Source: Catellatospora sp. KI3 (lineage in GTDB: Bacteria; Actinomycetota; Actinomycetes; Mycobacteriales; Micromonosporaceae). Taken from it: a DNA stretch of 64,000 bases. Every line of letters starts with the position of its first letter. The first letter of the stretch is position 1. The stretch is taken from the NCBI RefSeq assembly GCF_029948125.1, contig NZ_JASAMB010000023.1, positions 1-64,000 on the forward strand. Direction: 5' to 3'. The notes under the pieces were generated by a model. That model ran no database searches. It had not been told where the DNA came from and saw only the letters and a list, made by a program, of their open reading frames with translations. A program made the position numbers and the translations under genes. Positions 24,830 to 35,300 of this stretch are shown here, one piece after another.

Positions 24830-26131
24830 ATGTCGACAGCACCCCTTACCCCCGCTGACCAGCCCGCCGCCGCCGACCGACCCGCCGCCCCCGTCGCTGC
24901 GACGGCCGTGGATGTTCGACCGTCGGTGTCGGCTCGGCTGCGAAGCGTGCTGCGCGCCCGGCCCGGCGCCTCGGCCGCGGGTGGCGTCGTGCTTCTTGTC
25001 ACAGTGATCGCCCTCGCGGTGACCGCCACGAACTCGGCGGCCGAGGTCGGCCAGTGGCACGACCCGGTCGCGGCTCCGGCGCCGAGCGCGTCGGCCGCCG
25101 CGCCCGCCGGCGCCAGGACCGTCAGCCTCTCCGCCACCGGCGACATCGTCATGGGCGACGCCCCCGGCAAGCTGCCGCCCAACGACGGCAGGGGCTACTT
25201 CGACAAGATCAAGTCGCTGCTGCCGGCCGACGTGGTGATGGGCAACCTGGAGCAGCCGATCACCGACGAGACCGGCACGGGCAAGTGCCCGCGCCCGGCC
25301 GCCAACCCGAGCCCGGCCGTCCCGCTCCCGGGCGCCAGCCCCAGCCCGAAGAACAACTGCCACCAGTTCCGGGTGCCGCCCTCGTACGCGGGGCACCTGA
25401 AGGACGCCGGGTTCGACCTGCTGAACATGGCCAACAACCACGGCAAGGACTACGGGAACGCGGGCTACACGAACACCCAGCGCTCGCTGGAGAAGTTCGG
25501 TCTCAGGCACACCGGGGCGACCAACCAGATCACGGTCGTGGAGGTCGACGGGGTCAAGGTCGCCGTGCTGGGCTTCTCGTCGTACTCGGGGAACAACAGC
25601 CTGCTCAACCTCACCTCGGCCAAGAAGGTCGTGTCGCAGGCGGCGGCCAAGGCCGACATCGTGGTGGTGCAGGTGCACATGGGCGCCGAGGGCGGTGACA
25701 AGAGCCACGTCCGGCCGGGCACCGAGACGTTCCTGGGCGAGAACCGCGGCGACCCGATGAAGTTCGCCCGCGCGGTGATCGACGCGGGCGCCGACCTGAT
25801 CATCGGGCACGGGCCGCACGTCGTGCGCGGGCTCGAGTTCTACAAGGGGCGGCTGATCGCGTACAGCCTGGGCAACTTCGCCGGTGGCGGGGCGCTGAGC
25901 AGCGGCGACCGGGTCGGCTGGGGCGGCGTGCTCACCGTGTCGCTGAACCCCGACGGCAGCTTCGCCTCGGGGCGGTTCCGGTCCACCTACTTCTCCGGGT
26001 CGTACGGCATCCCGCAGCCCGACAAGGCCGAGCGCGCCCTCAAGCTGATGAAGCAGATGACCGAGCAGGACTTCGGCGCGAACGGGGCGCGCGTCTCCAC
26101 CGACGGGTCGATCGCGGCACCCGCGACGTAG
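24830..26131 (+). CDS. CapA-family metallophosphoesterase-like protein
   Basis: The 433-residue protein has an N-terminal Pro/Ala-rich cytoplasmic stretch, a membrane helix at about residues 43-65 and an extracytoplasmic CapA domain: [54 protein letters not shown] and AYSLGNF. CapA/PgsA proteins belong to poly-gamma-glutamate synthesis in bacilli, but in actinobacteria lone capA genes are common and their substrate is unknown. It diverges from crp and is followed after 10 bp by nth. It is an addition relative to the mycobacterial gene order. Confidence 0.88.
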   Translation: MSTAPLTPADQPAAADRPAAPVAATAVDVRPSVSARLRSVLRARPGASAAGGVVLLVTVIALAVTATNSAAEVGQWHDPVAAPAPSASAAAPAGARTVSLSATGDIVMGDAPGKLPPNDGRGYFDKIKSLLPADVVMGNLEQPITDETGTGKCPRPAANPSPAVPLPGASPSPKNNCHQFRVPPSYAGHLKDAGFDLLNMANNHGKDYGNAGYTNTQRSLEKFGLRHTGATNQITVVEVDGVKVAVLGFSSYSGNNSLLNLTSAKKVVSQAAAKADIVVVQVHMGAEGGDKSHVRPGTETFLGENRGDPMKFARAVIDAGADLIIGHGPHVVRGLEFYKGRLIAYSLGNFAGGGALSSGDRVGWGGVLTVSLNPDGSFASGRFRSTYFSGSYGIPQPDKAERALKLMKQMTEQDFGANGARVSTDGSIAAPAT

Positions 26132-26141
26132 GCTCTCTGCC

Positions 26142-26888
26142 GTGGCAGCGGTGAAGCCGGAGACCGAGCTGGGGCGCAAGCGGCGCGTGCGCAGGATGGC
26201 GCGCGAGCTGGCGCTGATCCACCCCGACGCGCACTGCGAGCTCGACTTCACCACGCCGCTGGAGCTGGCCGTCGCGACGATCCTGTCCGCCCAGTGCACC
26301 GACGTGCGGGTGAACCTGACGACGCCGGCCCTGTTCGCGAAGTACCGCACCGCGGCCGACTACGCCGGGGCGGACCGGGTCGAGCTGGAGGAGATGATCC
26401 GGCCGACCGGGTTCTTCCGGAACAAGACCGAGTCGCTGCTGGGGCTGGGCCGAGGGCTGGTCGAGCGGTTCGACGGCGAGGTGCCCAGGACCCTGGAGCA
26501 GCTGGTGACGCTGCCCGGCATCGGCCGCAAGACGGCCAACGTCGTGCTCGGCAACGCCTTCGGCAAGCCCGGCATCACCGTGGACACGCACTTCCAGCGG
26601 CTGGTGAACCGGTGGGCCTGGACCGCGGAGGAGGACCCGGTGAAGATCGAGCACGCGGTCGGGGCGCTGGTGGACAAGCGCGACTGGACCATGCTGTCGC
26701 ACCGGGTGATCTTCCACGGGCGGCGCGTGTGCCACGCCCGCAAGCCCGCCTGCGGCGCCTGCCCGCTCGCGCCGATGTGCCCGTCGTACGGCGCCGGCCC
26801 GACCTCGCCCGTGGAGGCGGTCAAACTGCTCAAGGGTCCGCGCGTGGCGGAGATCGCCGCGCTGGCCGGGATCGGGGCCGCCGCGTGA
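26142..26888 (+). CDS. nth: Endonuclease III
   Basis: The GTG at 26142 gives 248 residues. The helix-hairpin-helix [13 protein letters not shown] carries the catalytic Lys, TVDTHFQR the catalytic Asp, and the C-terminal [17 protein letters not shown] (C-x6-C-x2-C-x5-C) ligates the [4Fe-4S] cluster. It is a bifunctional glycosylase/AP lyase for oxidised pyrimidines in base-excision repair. The next gene starts 4 bp before its stop. Position beside crp matches Rv3674c. Confidence 0.96.
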   Translation: MAAVKPETELGRKRRVRRMARELALIHPDAHCELDFTTPLELAVATILSAQCTDVRVNLTTPALFAKYRTAADYAGADRVELEEMIRPTGFFRNKTESLLGLGRGLVERFDGEVPRTLEQLVTLPGIGRKTANVVLGNAFGKPGITVDTHFQRLVNRWAWTAEEDPVKIEHAVGALVDKRDWTMLSHRVIFHGRRVCHARKPACGACPLAPMCPSYGAGPTSPVEAVKLLKGPRVAEIAALAGIGAAA

Positions 26889-27460
26889 GACGCGCGTTTA
26901 CGCTGCTGGCAGCCGTGACGCTGCTGGCCGGATGCACCGGGCCCGCCGCGCCGGACGGCGAACCGGTGCCGCAGCCGTTCGCGGCCTGCACCCGGCTCGC
27001 CCAGGACGGACCGGTCCAGCCGGCCAAGGACGTGCCGGACATCGGGGTGGGCGGCGACTCCCTGCCGCACCTCAGCCTCGCCTGCATGGCGGGGGGCGGC
27101 GACGTCAGCCTGACGGCGCTGCGCGGCCCGCTGGTCATCAACGTCTGGGCCTCCTGGTGCCCCTCGTGCCGCGAGGAACTGCCCGCGCTCCAGCGGCTGG
27201 CGGCCTCCGGGCGGGTGCCGGTGCTGGGCGTGGTCAGCGATGACGACCGGGACAGGGCTGCCTGGCTCGCCGACGACCTGAAGATCAGCATGCCCACCCT
27301 GTACGACAGGAAAGGCCGGTTCAAGGCTGAGTTCGGTGCGCTCGGGCTGCCGCTGACGGTGTTCCTCCGCGCCGACGGCAGCACCGTGGTCCACCCGCTG
27401 CCGATCCTCACCGACGAAGCGCTGGCCGAACTGGTCGACGAGCACTTCGGCGCCGCCTGA
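26885..27460 (+). CDS. TlpA-like thiol:disulfide lipoprotein
   Basis: The GTG at 26885 overlaps the nth stop by 4 bp. The 191-residue product has a lipoprotein signal ([16 protein letters not shown], lipobox LAGC), a linker and a thioredoxin-like domain with the redox motif [13 protein letters not shown] and the cis-Pro region LGLPLTVFL. It should act on the outer face of the membrane, reducing or exchanging disulfides. Homologue of Rv3673c by position. Two additional cysteines (AACT and SLACM) before the domain could form a structural disulfide. Confidence 0.92.
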   Translation: MRRAFTLLAAVTLLAGCTGPAAPDGEPVPQPFAACTRLAQDGPVQPAKDVPDIGVGGDSLPHLSLACMAGGGDVSLTALRGPLVINVWASWCPSCREELPALQRLAASGRVPVLGVVSDDDRDRAAWLADDLKISMPTLYDRKGRFKAEFGALGLPLTVFLRADGSTVVHPLPILTDEALAELVDEHFGAA

Positions 27461-28158
27461 TGGGCCGCAAGCCGCCGCAGTGGCTGGAGCCGCTGCTCAA
27501 GAACCTGAGCAATGTCAGCGCCGTCGACTTCACCAGCATCCCGACGCCCGAGGACGGCGGCCGTCCCGCCGCGGTGCTGATCCTGCTGGCCGACGAGCAC
27601 GAGCCCGGCGCCGGGCCGGACGTGCTGATCATGCAGCGCGCCGCGACCCTGCGTACCCACGCGGGTCAGCCCGCCTTCCCCGGCGGCACGGTCGAGCCGC
27701 AGGACGCCGACGCCGCCGCCACCGCGCTGCGCGAGGCGCAGGAGGAGGTCGGCCTCGACCCGGGCAGCGTCACGGTGCTGGCCGAGCTGCCGACCCTGTG
27801 GATCCCGGTCACGAACTTCCTGGTCACCCCGGTGCTGGCCTGGTGGCACGCGCCGCACCCGGTCGGCGCGCACCAGCCGGAGGAGGTGGCCCACGTGGCC
27901 CGGCTGCCGCTGGCCGAGCTCGCCGATCCGGCGCACCGGGTGCGGGTACGCCATCGCAGCGGCTGGACCGGGCCGGCCTTCCACGCCCGCGGCATGCTGG
28001 TCTGGGGTTTCACGGCCGGAGTCCTGTCGGCGCTGCTGGACCTGGGCGGCTGGACCCGTCCGTGGGACACGAGCCGGATCGAGAGCATGCCGGAGGTGGT
28101 GGTGCCGCCACACGTCACTGGAGTTAGTGGCAACCCCGATCCCCCTTCCGTAGGCTGA
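27460..28158 (+). CDS. NUDIX hydrolase, CoA pyrophosphatase type
   Basis: The ATG shares one base with the previous stop (TGATG), so translation is coupled. The 232-residue protein contains the CoA-type signature LRTHAGQPAFPGG followed by the NUDIX core REAQEEVGL. CoA pyrophosphatases split coenzyme A or its esters into phosphopantetheine and 3',5'-ADP with Mg or Mn. A Trp/His-rich C-terminal part is typical of the actinobacterial group. Homologue of Rv3672c by position; the MarP protease gene starts 4 bp after its stop. Confidence 0.9.
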   Translation: MGRKPPQWLEPLLKNLSNVSAVDFTSIPTPEDGGRPAAVLILLADEHEPGAGPDVLIMQRAATLRTHAGQPAFPGGTVEPQDADAAATALREAQEEVGLDPGSVTVLAELPTLWIPVTNFLVTPVLAWWHAPHPVGAHQPEEVAHVARLPLAELADPAHRVRVRHRSGWTGPAFHARGMLVWGFTAGVLSALLDLGGWTRPWDTSRIESMPEVVVPPHVTGVSGNPDPPSVG

Positions 28159-28162
28159 ACCG

Positions 28163-29341
28163 ATGTCGGTCGTCGACGTGGTCCTGCTAGCCCTGCTGCT
28201 GCTCTTCGGTATGAGCGGCTACCGGCAGGGCTTCGTCGTGGGCGTGCTCTCCTTCGCCGGCTTCTTCGGCGGCGCCCTGCTCGGCCTGCAGCTGGGCCCG
28301 CTCGCCGCCGGACTCGTCTCCGACGGGGCGCTGAAGCTGATCGTGTCCCTGATCGCCGTGTTCGGCCTGGCCGTGCTCGGCCAGTCGCTGGCGGGCTGGT
28401 GGGGCGGCAAGGTGCGCCGGGCGATCACCAACCCGGCCGGGCAGACCGTCGACGACCTCGGCGGCGCCGTCGTGTCGGTCATCGCCGTGGCGATGGTCGC
28501 CTGGCTGGTCGCGGTGCCGCTCAGCGACGCGGGCCAGCCGTGGCTGGCCAAGGCGGTGCGCAACAGCATGGTCCTCGGCGTCATCGACAAGGTGATGCCG
28601 GGCGAGGCGAAGAACCTGACCGAGGCGCTGCGCGAGACCGTCGACACCAACGGCTTCCCCGAGGTCTTCGGCGACCTGGTGCCCACCCGGGTCAAGGAGG
28701 TGCCCGCACCCGACCCGAAGCTGGCCGGTTCGCAGATCGTGCTGAACGCCAAGAAGTCCGTGGTCAAGGTGCTGGGCAGCGCCCCGAGCTGCAGCCGCCG
28801 GATCGAGGGCTCCGGGTTCGTGTTCGCCAACGAGCACGTGATGACCAACGCGCACGTGGTCGCGGGCACGAGGACCATCCGGGTCGAGGTCAACGGGGCC
28901 CGGCTCAACGGCAAGGTCGTCGTGTACGACCCCGAGCGCGACCTCGCCGTCATCCACGTGCCGGACCTGTCCGCGCCGGTGATGCGGTTCGCCAACTCGC
29001 CCGCCCGCACCGGCTCGGACGCGATCGTGCTGGGCTACCCGCTCGACGGGCCGTACAACGCGCAGTCGGCGCGCATCCGCGACGTCGGCGACATCACCGG
29101 GCCGGACATCTACGAGGACGGCACGGTGACCCGCGAGGTCTACACCATCCGGGGCCTGGTCCGCAGCGGCAACTCCGGCGGACCGCTGGTCTCGGCTGAC
29201 GGGCAGGTGCTGGGCGTGATCTTCGCGGCCGCCGCCGACGACCCGAACGTCGGCTACGCGGTCACCGCCGACGAGGCCGGCACCGTCGCCCTGATGGGCC
29301 GCACCCGCACCACCGCCGTCGGCACCGGCAAGTGCGCCTGA
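28163..29341 (+). CDS. MarP-type membrane serine protease
   Basis: The 392-residue protein has a CvpA-like N-terminal region with four predicted membrane helices (about residues 3-125) and a chymotrypsin-fold protease domain outside the membrane. The catalytic triad is visible: NAHVV, DLAVI and SGNSGGP. Cysteines in APSCSRR and the C-terminal GTGKCA could form the regulatory disulfide known in MarP. M. tuberculosis MarP (Rv3671c) protects against acid and oxidative stress by activating a peptidoglycan hydrolase. Its position after the NUDIX gene is the same. It ends facing mycP, with a family A palindrome between them. Confidence 0.93.
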   Translation: MSVVDVVLLALLLLFGMSGYRQGFVVGVLSFAGFFGGALLGLQLGPLAAGLVSDGALKLIVSLIAVFGLAVLGQSLAGWWGGKVRRAITNPAGQTVDDLGGAVVSVIAVAMVAWLVAVPLSDAGQPWLAKAVRNSMVLGVIDKVMPGEAKNLTEALRETVDTNGFPEVFGDLVPTRVKEVPAPDPKLAGSQIVLNAKKSVVKVLGSAPSCSRRIEGSGFVFANEHVMTNAHVVAGTRTIRVEVNGARLNGKVVVYDPERDLAVIHVPDLSAPVMRFANSPARTGSDAIVLGYPLDGPYNAQSARIRDVGDITGPDIYEDGTVTREVYTIRGLVRSGNSGGPLVSADGQVLGVIFAAAADDPNVGYAVTADEAGTVALMGRTRTTAVGTGKCA

Positions 29342-29360
29342 CGCTCGCGTCGGGCATCGG

Positions 29361-29432
29361 CGTGGGTGCAGTTTCGGGGAAAGTGCTGGAATCATGGGCC
29401 GCTTTCGTGCAGTTTCCCTGAAACTGCACGCT
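29361..29432. repeat. Palindromic repeat family A, copy 3
   Basis: The left arm GGTGCAGTTTCGGGGAAAG and the right arm TTTCCCTGAAACTGCAC flank GGAATCATGGGCC. The right inner arm is degenerate (GCTTTCG in place of GATTCC). It lies between the convergent marP and mycP genes and begins 20 bp after the marP stop. Confidence 0.85.
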
Positions 29433-29464
29433 CGACCTTGCCCCGACGCGCGGCGGCGCGCGCG

Positions 29465-30736
29465 TCAGTCGCGGTGGCGGCCGAGGCGGCGGAGGAGGGT
29501 GAGTGCGCCGCCGACCAGGAGGACGACGCCGGTCGCGGCCACGGCCAGGTCCCGGCGGCCCGGGGCGGGCACCGGCCGGGCGGGGGCCAGCGGCCCGGGC
29601 TCCGGTGTGGGCGACGGCTCCGGGCTGACGCCGGGGGCGGCGCCGAACCCGGCCCGGCCGGGCGGGGGCACCGAGTCCAGCCGGTTGCTCTCCACCGGGG
29701 CGACGTCGGCGGTCAGCGCGGCGACCGGGTCGACCAGGCCGAATCCGTACTGGTCGTCGCGGCCAGGGGCGCCGAGGTCCTGCGCGGTGGCGGTCAGGCG
29801 CTCCACCACGTCGGCCGCGGACATGTGCGGGAAGCGGGAGCGCACCAGGGCGGCCGTCGCCGACACCAGCGGCGCGGCGAAGCTGGTGCCCTGCACCCGC
29901 CAGTAGCCGCCCGGTCTGGCGCCGACCAGGTCGGTCCCGGGGGCGGCGAGCACCGCCTGCTCGCCGGTGAGCGAACCCTGCCACAGGCTGTGCTGCACGC
30001 CGGGGCTCACCGCGGTCACGGCGAGCACGCCCGGCTCGCGGGCCGGATACCAGACGTCGGAGGGCCCGTCCGGGCTGACGTTGCCGACGCAGGCCACCAC
30101 GACCACGTCGCGCGCGAACGCGTAGTCGATCGCCTCGGCCAGCGCGTCGCTGGCGACGCCGCCGCCCAGGGACAGGTTGATCACCCGGGCGCCGTGGTCG
30201 ACGGCCCAGCGGACGCCCTCGGCGACCACCCGGGCGTCGTCGTAGCGGTTCTGCGCGTCGAGCACCCGTACCGGCAGGATCTTGGCGGCGGGGGCCAGGC
30301 CGACCACGCCGCGGTTGTCGTCGTCGCGGCCCGCGATCAGCGCCGCCACGGTGGTGCCGTGGCCGACCCGGTCGTCGCTGCCGTCACCGCCCTTGCCGAC
30401 CAGGTCCAGCCCGGCCAGCACCTGCCCGGTCAGGTCCGGGTGGTGCGCCGACACGCCGGAGTCGACCACCGCGACGGTGACGCCCTCGCCCTTGGCCAGC
30501 TTCCAGGCCCCGGCGGCGTCCAGGGCGCGCAGCTGCCACTGGTCGTCGCGGACGGAGTCGCGGGAGGCGCGCAGCGCCCCGGTGCGGTCGACCGAGAGCG
30601 GGTCGGGGCTGGCCGGTGCCGCCGCGGTCAGCGCCAGCCCGGCCACCACCAGCGTGAACACTCCGGACACACGAAGCAGCGCCGTCGCTGGGTTACGCGG
30701 TACGGCGCTGCGGTCGAGGAGGGCGCGTCTGGGCAC
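29465..30736 (-). CDS. mycP: Mycosin, type VII secretion subtilisin-like protease
   Basis: The 423-residue protein has an N-terminal signal segment (residues 20-44), a subtilase domain with catalytic Asp92 (VVDSGV), His126 (GHGTTVAA) and Ser285 (GTSFAAP) with oxyanion Asn219 (VGN), a Pro-rich linker and a C-terminal membrane helix followed by RRLGRHRD. This is the mycosin layout. Mycosins stabilise the ESX membrane complex and process secreted substrates. The gene lies 45 bp downstream of eccD on the same strand, so they form an operon. The start GTG has only a weak ribosome-binding site. Confidence 0.93.
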   Translation of the reverse strand: MPRRALLDRSAVPRNPATALLRVSGVFTLVVAGLALTAAAPASPDPLSVDRTGALRASRDSVRDDQWQLRALDAAGAWKLAKGEGVTVAVVDSGVSAHHPDLTGQVLAGLDLVGKGGDGSDDRVGHGTTVAALIAGRDDDNRGVVGLAPAAKILPVRVLDAQNRYDDARVVAEGVRWAVDHGARVINLSLGGGVASDALAEAIDYAFARDVVVVACVGNVSPDGPSDVWYPAREPGVLAVTAVSPGVQHSLWQGSLTGEQAVLAAPGTDLVGARPGGYWRVQGTSFAAPLVSATAALVRSRFPHMSAADVVERLTATAQDLGAPGRDDQYGFGLVDPVAALTADVAPVESNRLDSVPPPGRAGFGAAPGVSPEPSPTPEPGPLAPARPVPAPGRRDLAVAATGVVLLVGGALTLLRRLGRHRD

Positions 30737-30781
30737 AGTGCCGCCATTCTCACACGCGATTCGCCGCCGCCGGAAGAAATG

Positions 30782-32230
30782 TCAGGCGGCCCAGCTCTGA
30801 ATCAGTCCGTAGAGACCGAGCACCCACGCCGCCACGGGCACGACCGAGATCACTACGAGGAGATCGAACAGATCCGCGGCGCGGCCGACGTACGGCGAGG
30901 GGGAGCGGCGCGACCAGGTCTGCCCGGCCAGCACCACCACCAGGGCCAGCAGCACCGCGCCGACGGCGAAGAAGGCCCGGGGCCCGCCGTCGGCCAGCCA
31001 CACCGCCGCGCCGAGCAGCAGCACGTGCCCGATCAGGCCGGCGGCGATCAGCGGGGTGCGCTGGCGCACCGTCACGAACAGCCGCGAGCGCAGCAGCAGC
31101 GCCGTCGCGGCGACCGCGACCAGGGCCCGCCCGGCCAGCCCGCCCGCGGTGACCAGCACCAGGCTGGCCCCCGCCATGAGCACCGCGTACCCCATCAGCA
31201 TGCCGGTCAGCAGCTCCTCCGAGCGGGCCACCGCCGCGAACACCCGGGACCGGTCGGGCAGCCCCGTGCCGCCGCCGCGCCGCTGGTACGGGCTCTCCGC
31301 CTCGCCCGGCGCCCGCAGCTGCGTCACCGACGGCACCGGCACCTTGCCGAACCGGATCGCCAGCACCGGCACCAGCCCGATGCCGCACACCAGGGCGCTG
31401 ACCAGCACCGCCGCCGAACCGGCCGCGCCCAGCGAGCCGAGCAGCGCGGTCAGCGCGCCGAGCAGGCCCGCGGTGCCGCCCGCGGTGAACACGCGCAGCC
31501 CGTGGCCGACCCCGGCCGCGCCCAGCACGGCGAACAGCAGCACCGCCACGCAGCCGACCAGCAGCTGCCCCGCGCCGAGCCAGCCGCCCGCGCCGAAGAA
31601 GCCGCCGGGGCCCTCGCCGCCGAGCACCAGCGCACCACCGGCGAACGCGTACGGCAGGGCGAATCCGGCCAGCGCGCTGCCCGCGACGCCGTCGCCGTAC
31701 GCCCGCGACGCCAGCACCCCGCCGACCAGCAGCAGCGCCGCCACGGTCAGGCCGAGGTAGCCGCCGGGCGTCCACAGCGGACCGCCGCGCAGCAGCGCCA
31801 GCACCCCCGCGACCAGCAGCACGCCCGCCCCGACCAGGGTGGCGGTGCGGGTGGCGGCCGGGGTCCAGGCGGCGCCGCGGCGGCGGGCGCCCTCGGCGAT
31901 CGCCTCGACGACGTCGTCGTACTCCAGCTCGGGCCACTCCGCGTGCGCGGCGACCAGGTGCAGCAGCTCGCCGTCGCGCACCGCCTGCTGGTTGAGCGAC
32001 TTGCCCTCGTCCAGCGGCGAGCCGTCGCCGCGGCGCAGCAGCCAGCCGCCGTGCTGCTCGCCGTCGTCGGCAAGCCCCATCCCGGCGTGGCGCAGCAGGT
32101 CGGGCAGCAGTTCGGCCAGCGGCACCTGCTCCGGCAGCGCCACGTCGACGCGGCGGTGCGGCGTGTGCACGGTCACCCGGGCGAGCCCGGCGGCCGAGGG
32201 CGTCGTGGCGGCGGTCGAGGGGTAGCTCAC
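30782..32230 (-). CDS. eccD: Type VII secretion integral membrane protein EccD
   Basis: The GTG at 32230 begins a 482-residue protein with a YukD-like ubiquitin fold (about residues 17-95; VTVHTPHRRVDVALPEQVPL, then a DGSPLDEGKSLNQQ segment) and about eleven membrane helices to the C-terminus (ending LYGLIQSWAA). EccD forms the membrane vestibule of the ESX translocation channel with EccB, EccC and EccE. It diverges from eccC across a 135-bp gap. Confidence 0.92.
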   Translation of the reverse strand: MSYPSTAATTPSAAGLARVTVHTPHRRVDVALPEQVPLAELLPDLLRHAGMGLADDGEQHGGWLLRRGDGSPLDEGKSLNQQAVRDGELLHLVAAHAEWPELEYDDVVEAIAEGARRRGAAWTPAATRTATLVGAGVLLVAGVLALLRGGPLWTPGGYLGLTVAALLLVGGVLASRAYGDGVAGSALAGFALPYAFAGGALVLGGEGPGGFFGAGGWLGAGQLLVGCVAVLLFAVLGAAGVGHGLRVFTAGGTAGLLGALTALLGSLGAAGSAAVLVSALVCGIGLVPVLAIRFGKVPVPSVTQLRAPGEAESPYQRRGGGTGLPDRSRVFAAVARSEELLTGMLMGYAVLMAGASLVLVTAGGLAGRALVAVAATALLLRSRLFVTVRQRTPLIAAGLIGHVLLLGAAVWLADGGPRAFFAVGAVLLALVVVLAGQTWSRRSPSPYVGRAADLFDLLVVISVVPVAAWVLGLYGLIQSWAA

Positions 32231-32365
32231 CCGGTACGTCTACCACGTTGCGGCGCAACGCGTCACCCCGTACCGGTCGCTGTCCACAGCTGTCCACACC
32301 GGCGCAGCGGAAGTGAGCGGCAGCGATTAACCTGTGGTGCGTCAACGCCTGGGGGAGGAGTCGCC
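32231..32365. promoter_or_regulatory. Divergent eccD/eccC control region with tandem CTGTCCACA
   Basis: The gap must contain both promoters. Two copies of CTGTCCACA lie head to tail at 32280-32288 and 32290-32298, 10 bp apart; each is one base from the actinobacterial DnaA box TTGTCCACA. GGGGGAGGAG precedes the eccC start. Confidence 0.5.
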
Positions 32366-35300
32366 ATGGGTACGGTGATCGTGAAGCGGGCGCCGCGGCG
32401 GTCCGCTCCCGAGATCCCGGGCGGTGAGCTGGTCATCGACGCCCCGCCGGAGATCCCGCAGGCAGCGGGCGGCCGGTGGCAGCAGGCCATGATGATCCTG
32501 CCGATGCTCGGCAGCGGTCTGGGCATGGCGATGATGGTCGGCAACGGCCAGAGCAACAAGATGTCCTATCTGGCCGGCGGCATGATGGGCGTGTCCAGCC
32601 TCGGCATGATCGCGGCGAGCCTGATGAACGGCGCGGGCCAGCCGAAGAAGGCCGAGATGATGGCGGCCCGCCGCGAGTACCTGCGGCACCTGGCCGCGCT
32701 GCGGCGCCGGGCCCGGCACGCGGTCCAGCAGCAGCGCATCGGCCTGTTCTACCGCCACCCGGACCCGCAGCGGCTGTGGTCCACGGTGGACAGCCACCGG
32801 CTGTGGGAGCGGCGCGGCAGCGACCCCGACTTCGGCATCGTGCGCGTGGGCGTCGGCCCGCAGTCGCTGGCCACCCCGCTGATCCCGCCGGAGACGCGGC
32901 CGCTGGAGGAGCTGGAGCCGATGACGGCCGGGGCGCTGCGGCGCTTCCTGGACGCGTACTCGGTGGTGCCGGACCTGCCGGTGGCGCTGTCGATCCGCGG
33001 CTTCGGGCGGGTGTTCCTGCGCAGCGAGGGCGGCACCCGGGCCGACAACCAGCGCGCCGACGGCACGTACCAGGGCGGGGTGTTCGGCGGGTCGGCCGGG
33101 TTCGCCCAGACCGACCACCGCGACGGCACCGACGCGCACGGCCTGGCCCGGGCGATGCTGGCGCAGCTGGCCGTCTTCCACGCCCCCGACGACCTGATCA
33201 TCGCGGTGTGCGCCTCGCCGCACCGGCGCGACAGCTGGGACTGGGCCAAGTGGCTGCCGCACCACAACCACCCCACCGAGAACGACGCGCTCGGCCCGGT
33301 GCGGCTGTTCGCCACCTCGGCGGGCCAGCTGGAGGAGCTGCTGTCCGGCGTGCTCGCCGGGCGGGCCCGGTTCGGCGTCGCCGACGCCGCGCCGCACGTG
33401 GTGGTGGTGCTCGACGGCGGCGACCTGGCCGACTCCAACCAGCTGGTGCTGCCCGAGGGCCTGGCCGGGGTGACCGTGCTCGACCTGGACACCGAGCCCC
33501 CGCGCCTGCTCGACCGCGGCATGCTGGTGCTGGAGACGCGTGGTCGCGAGCGCAGCCTGCACACCATCACCGCCGCCTCGGTCGCCGAGGTGGGCACGGC
33601 CGACCGGATCGGGGTGGCCGAGGCGGAGGCGATCGCGCGGCGGCTGGCGCCGCTGCGGCTGTCGGCGGTCGCGGTGGCCAGCAACACCGCTATGACCGGC
33701 GAGCGCGGCCTGGCCGACCTGCTGGGCATCCCGGACCCGGAGCGCTTCGACACGTCGTACGGCTGGTCGCCGCGGGCTGACCGGAACAGGCTGCGGGTGC
33801 CGATCGGCGTGGGCCCGGACGGCTCGGCGATCGAGCTCGACATCAAGGAGTCGGCGCAGGACGGCATGGGCCCGCACGGCCTGCTCGTCGGCGCCACCGG
33901 CTCCGGCAAGTCGGAGCTGCTGCGCACGCTGGTGCTGGGCCTGGCCGCCACGCACTCCTCGGAGCAGCTCAACTTCGTGCTGGTCGACTTCAAGGGCGGC
34001 GCCACGTTCGCCTCGCTGGACCGGCTGCCGCACACCTCCGCGGTGATCACCAACCTGGAGGGCGAGAGCCACCTGGTCAACCGCATGGGCGACGCGATCA
34101 CCGGCGAGGTGCTGCGCCGCCAGGAGCTGCTGCGGGCGGCGGGCAACTTCGCCAACCTGAAGGACTACGAGAAGGCGCGCACGGGCGGGGCCGCGCTCGC
34201 GCCGCTGGCCTCGCTGTTCATCGTCTGCGACGAGTTCTCCGAGCTGCTGACCGCCAACCCGGACTTCATCGAGATCTTCGTGCAGATCGGCCGGGTCGGC
34301 CGGTCCATCGGCATGCACCTGCTGCTGGCCAGCCAGCGCCTGGAGGAGGGCCGCCTGCGCGGCCTGGACACGCACCTGTCGTACCGGATCGGTCTGCGCA
34401 CCTTCTCCGCGATGGAGTCGCGCGCGGTGCTCGGCGTCGGCGACGCGTTCGACCTGCCCAAGGCGCCCGGCCACGGCTACCTCAAGTTCGGTTCGGAGCC
34501 GCTGCAGCGGTTCAAGGGCGCGTACGTCTCGGGCTCGTTCAAGCGGGCCGGGGAGGCGGTGGCCCGCCGCCGCGTCGACGGCGAGCAGTTCGTGCACGAC
34601 TTCACCAACCACTACCTGCCGGTGCCGAAGACCCCCAAGAGCACCGAGCTGGAAGTGAAGTGGGACGTCAAGCCGGGCGAGAGCCTGATGGACGTCATGA
34701 TCGAGCGGATGGTCGGCCAGGGCCCGCCCGCGCACCAGGTGTGGCTGCCGCCGCTGGACGTGTCGGACCCGTTCGACCTCGCGTTCGGCCAGGTCGGCCT
34801 GGTCGAGGGGCGCGGCCTGACGGTGGCCAACCCGGAGCTGCGCGGCGCGCTGCGCGTGCCGGTCGCGGTCGTGGACAAGCCGGCCCAGCAACTACGCGAC
34901 CTCCAGTGGGTACGGCTGGCCGACGGCGCCGCCGGCCACGTGGCGGTGGCGGGCGGCAACCAGAGCGGCAAGTCGACGCTGCTGCGCACCCTGGTCACCG
35001 GCCTGGCGCTGACGCACACCCCGCAGGAGGTGCAGGTCTACTGCCTGGACTTCGGCGGCGGCACCCTGGCGAGCCTGCGCGAGCTGCCGCACGTCGGCGG
35101 CGTCGCCGGTCGCCAGGAGGCGATGCTGGTGCGCCGGACCGTCGGCGAGGTCGCCGAGCTGCTGAACAACCGGGAGGCCCGGTTCCTGGAGCACGGCATC
35201 GACTCGATGGCGTCGTACCGGCGGCTGCGGGCGGCGGGGCGGTTCGCCGACGACCCGTACGGCGACGTGTTCCTGGTCGTCGACGGCTGGGCCACGCTCA

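Noticed and set aside
23968-24858. Plus-strand open frame across crp
   Set aside because: It is antisense to a complete CRP/FNR gene and low in complexity.
29366-32365. About 1,000 extra N-terminal codons on eccC
   Set aside because: The extension is antisense to mycP and eccD, is low in complexity and Gln/Arg/His-rich, and is a GC-driven open frame. The ESX motifs start after 32366.
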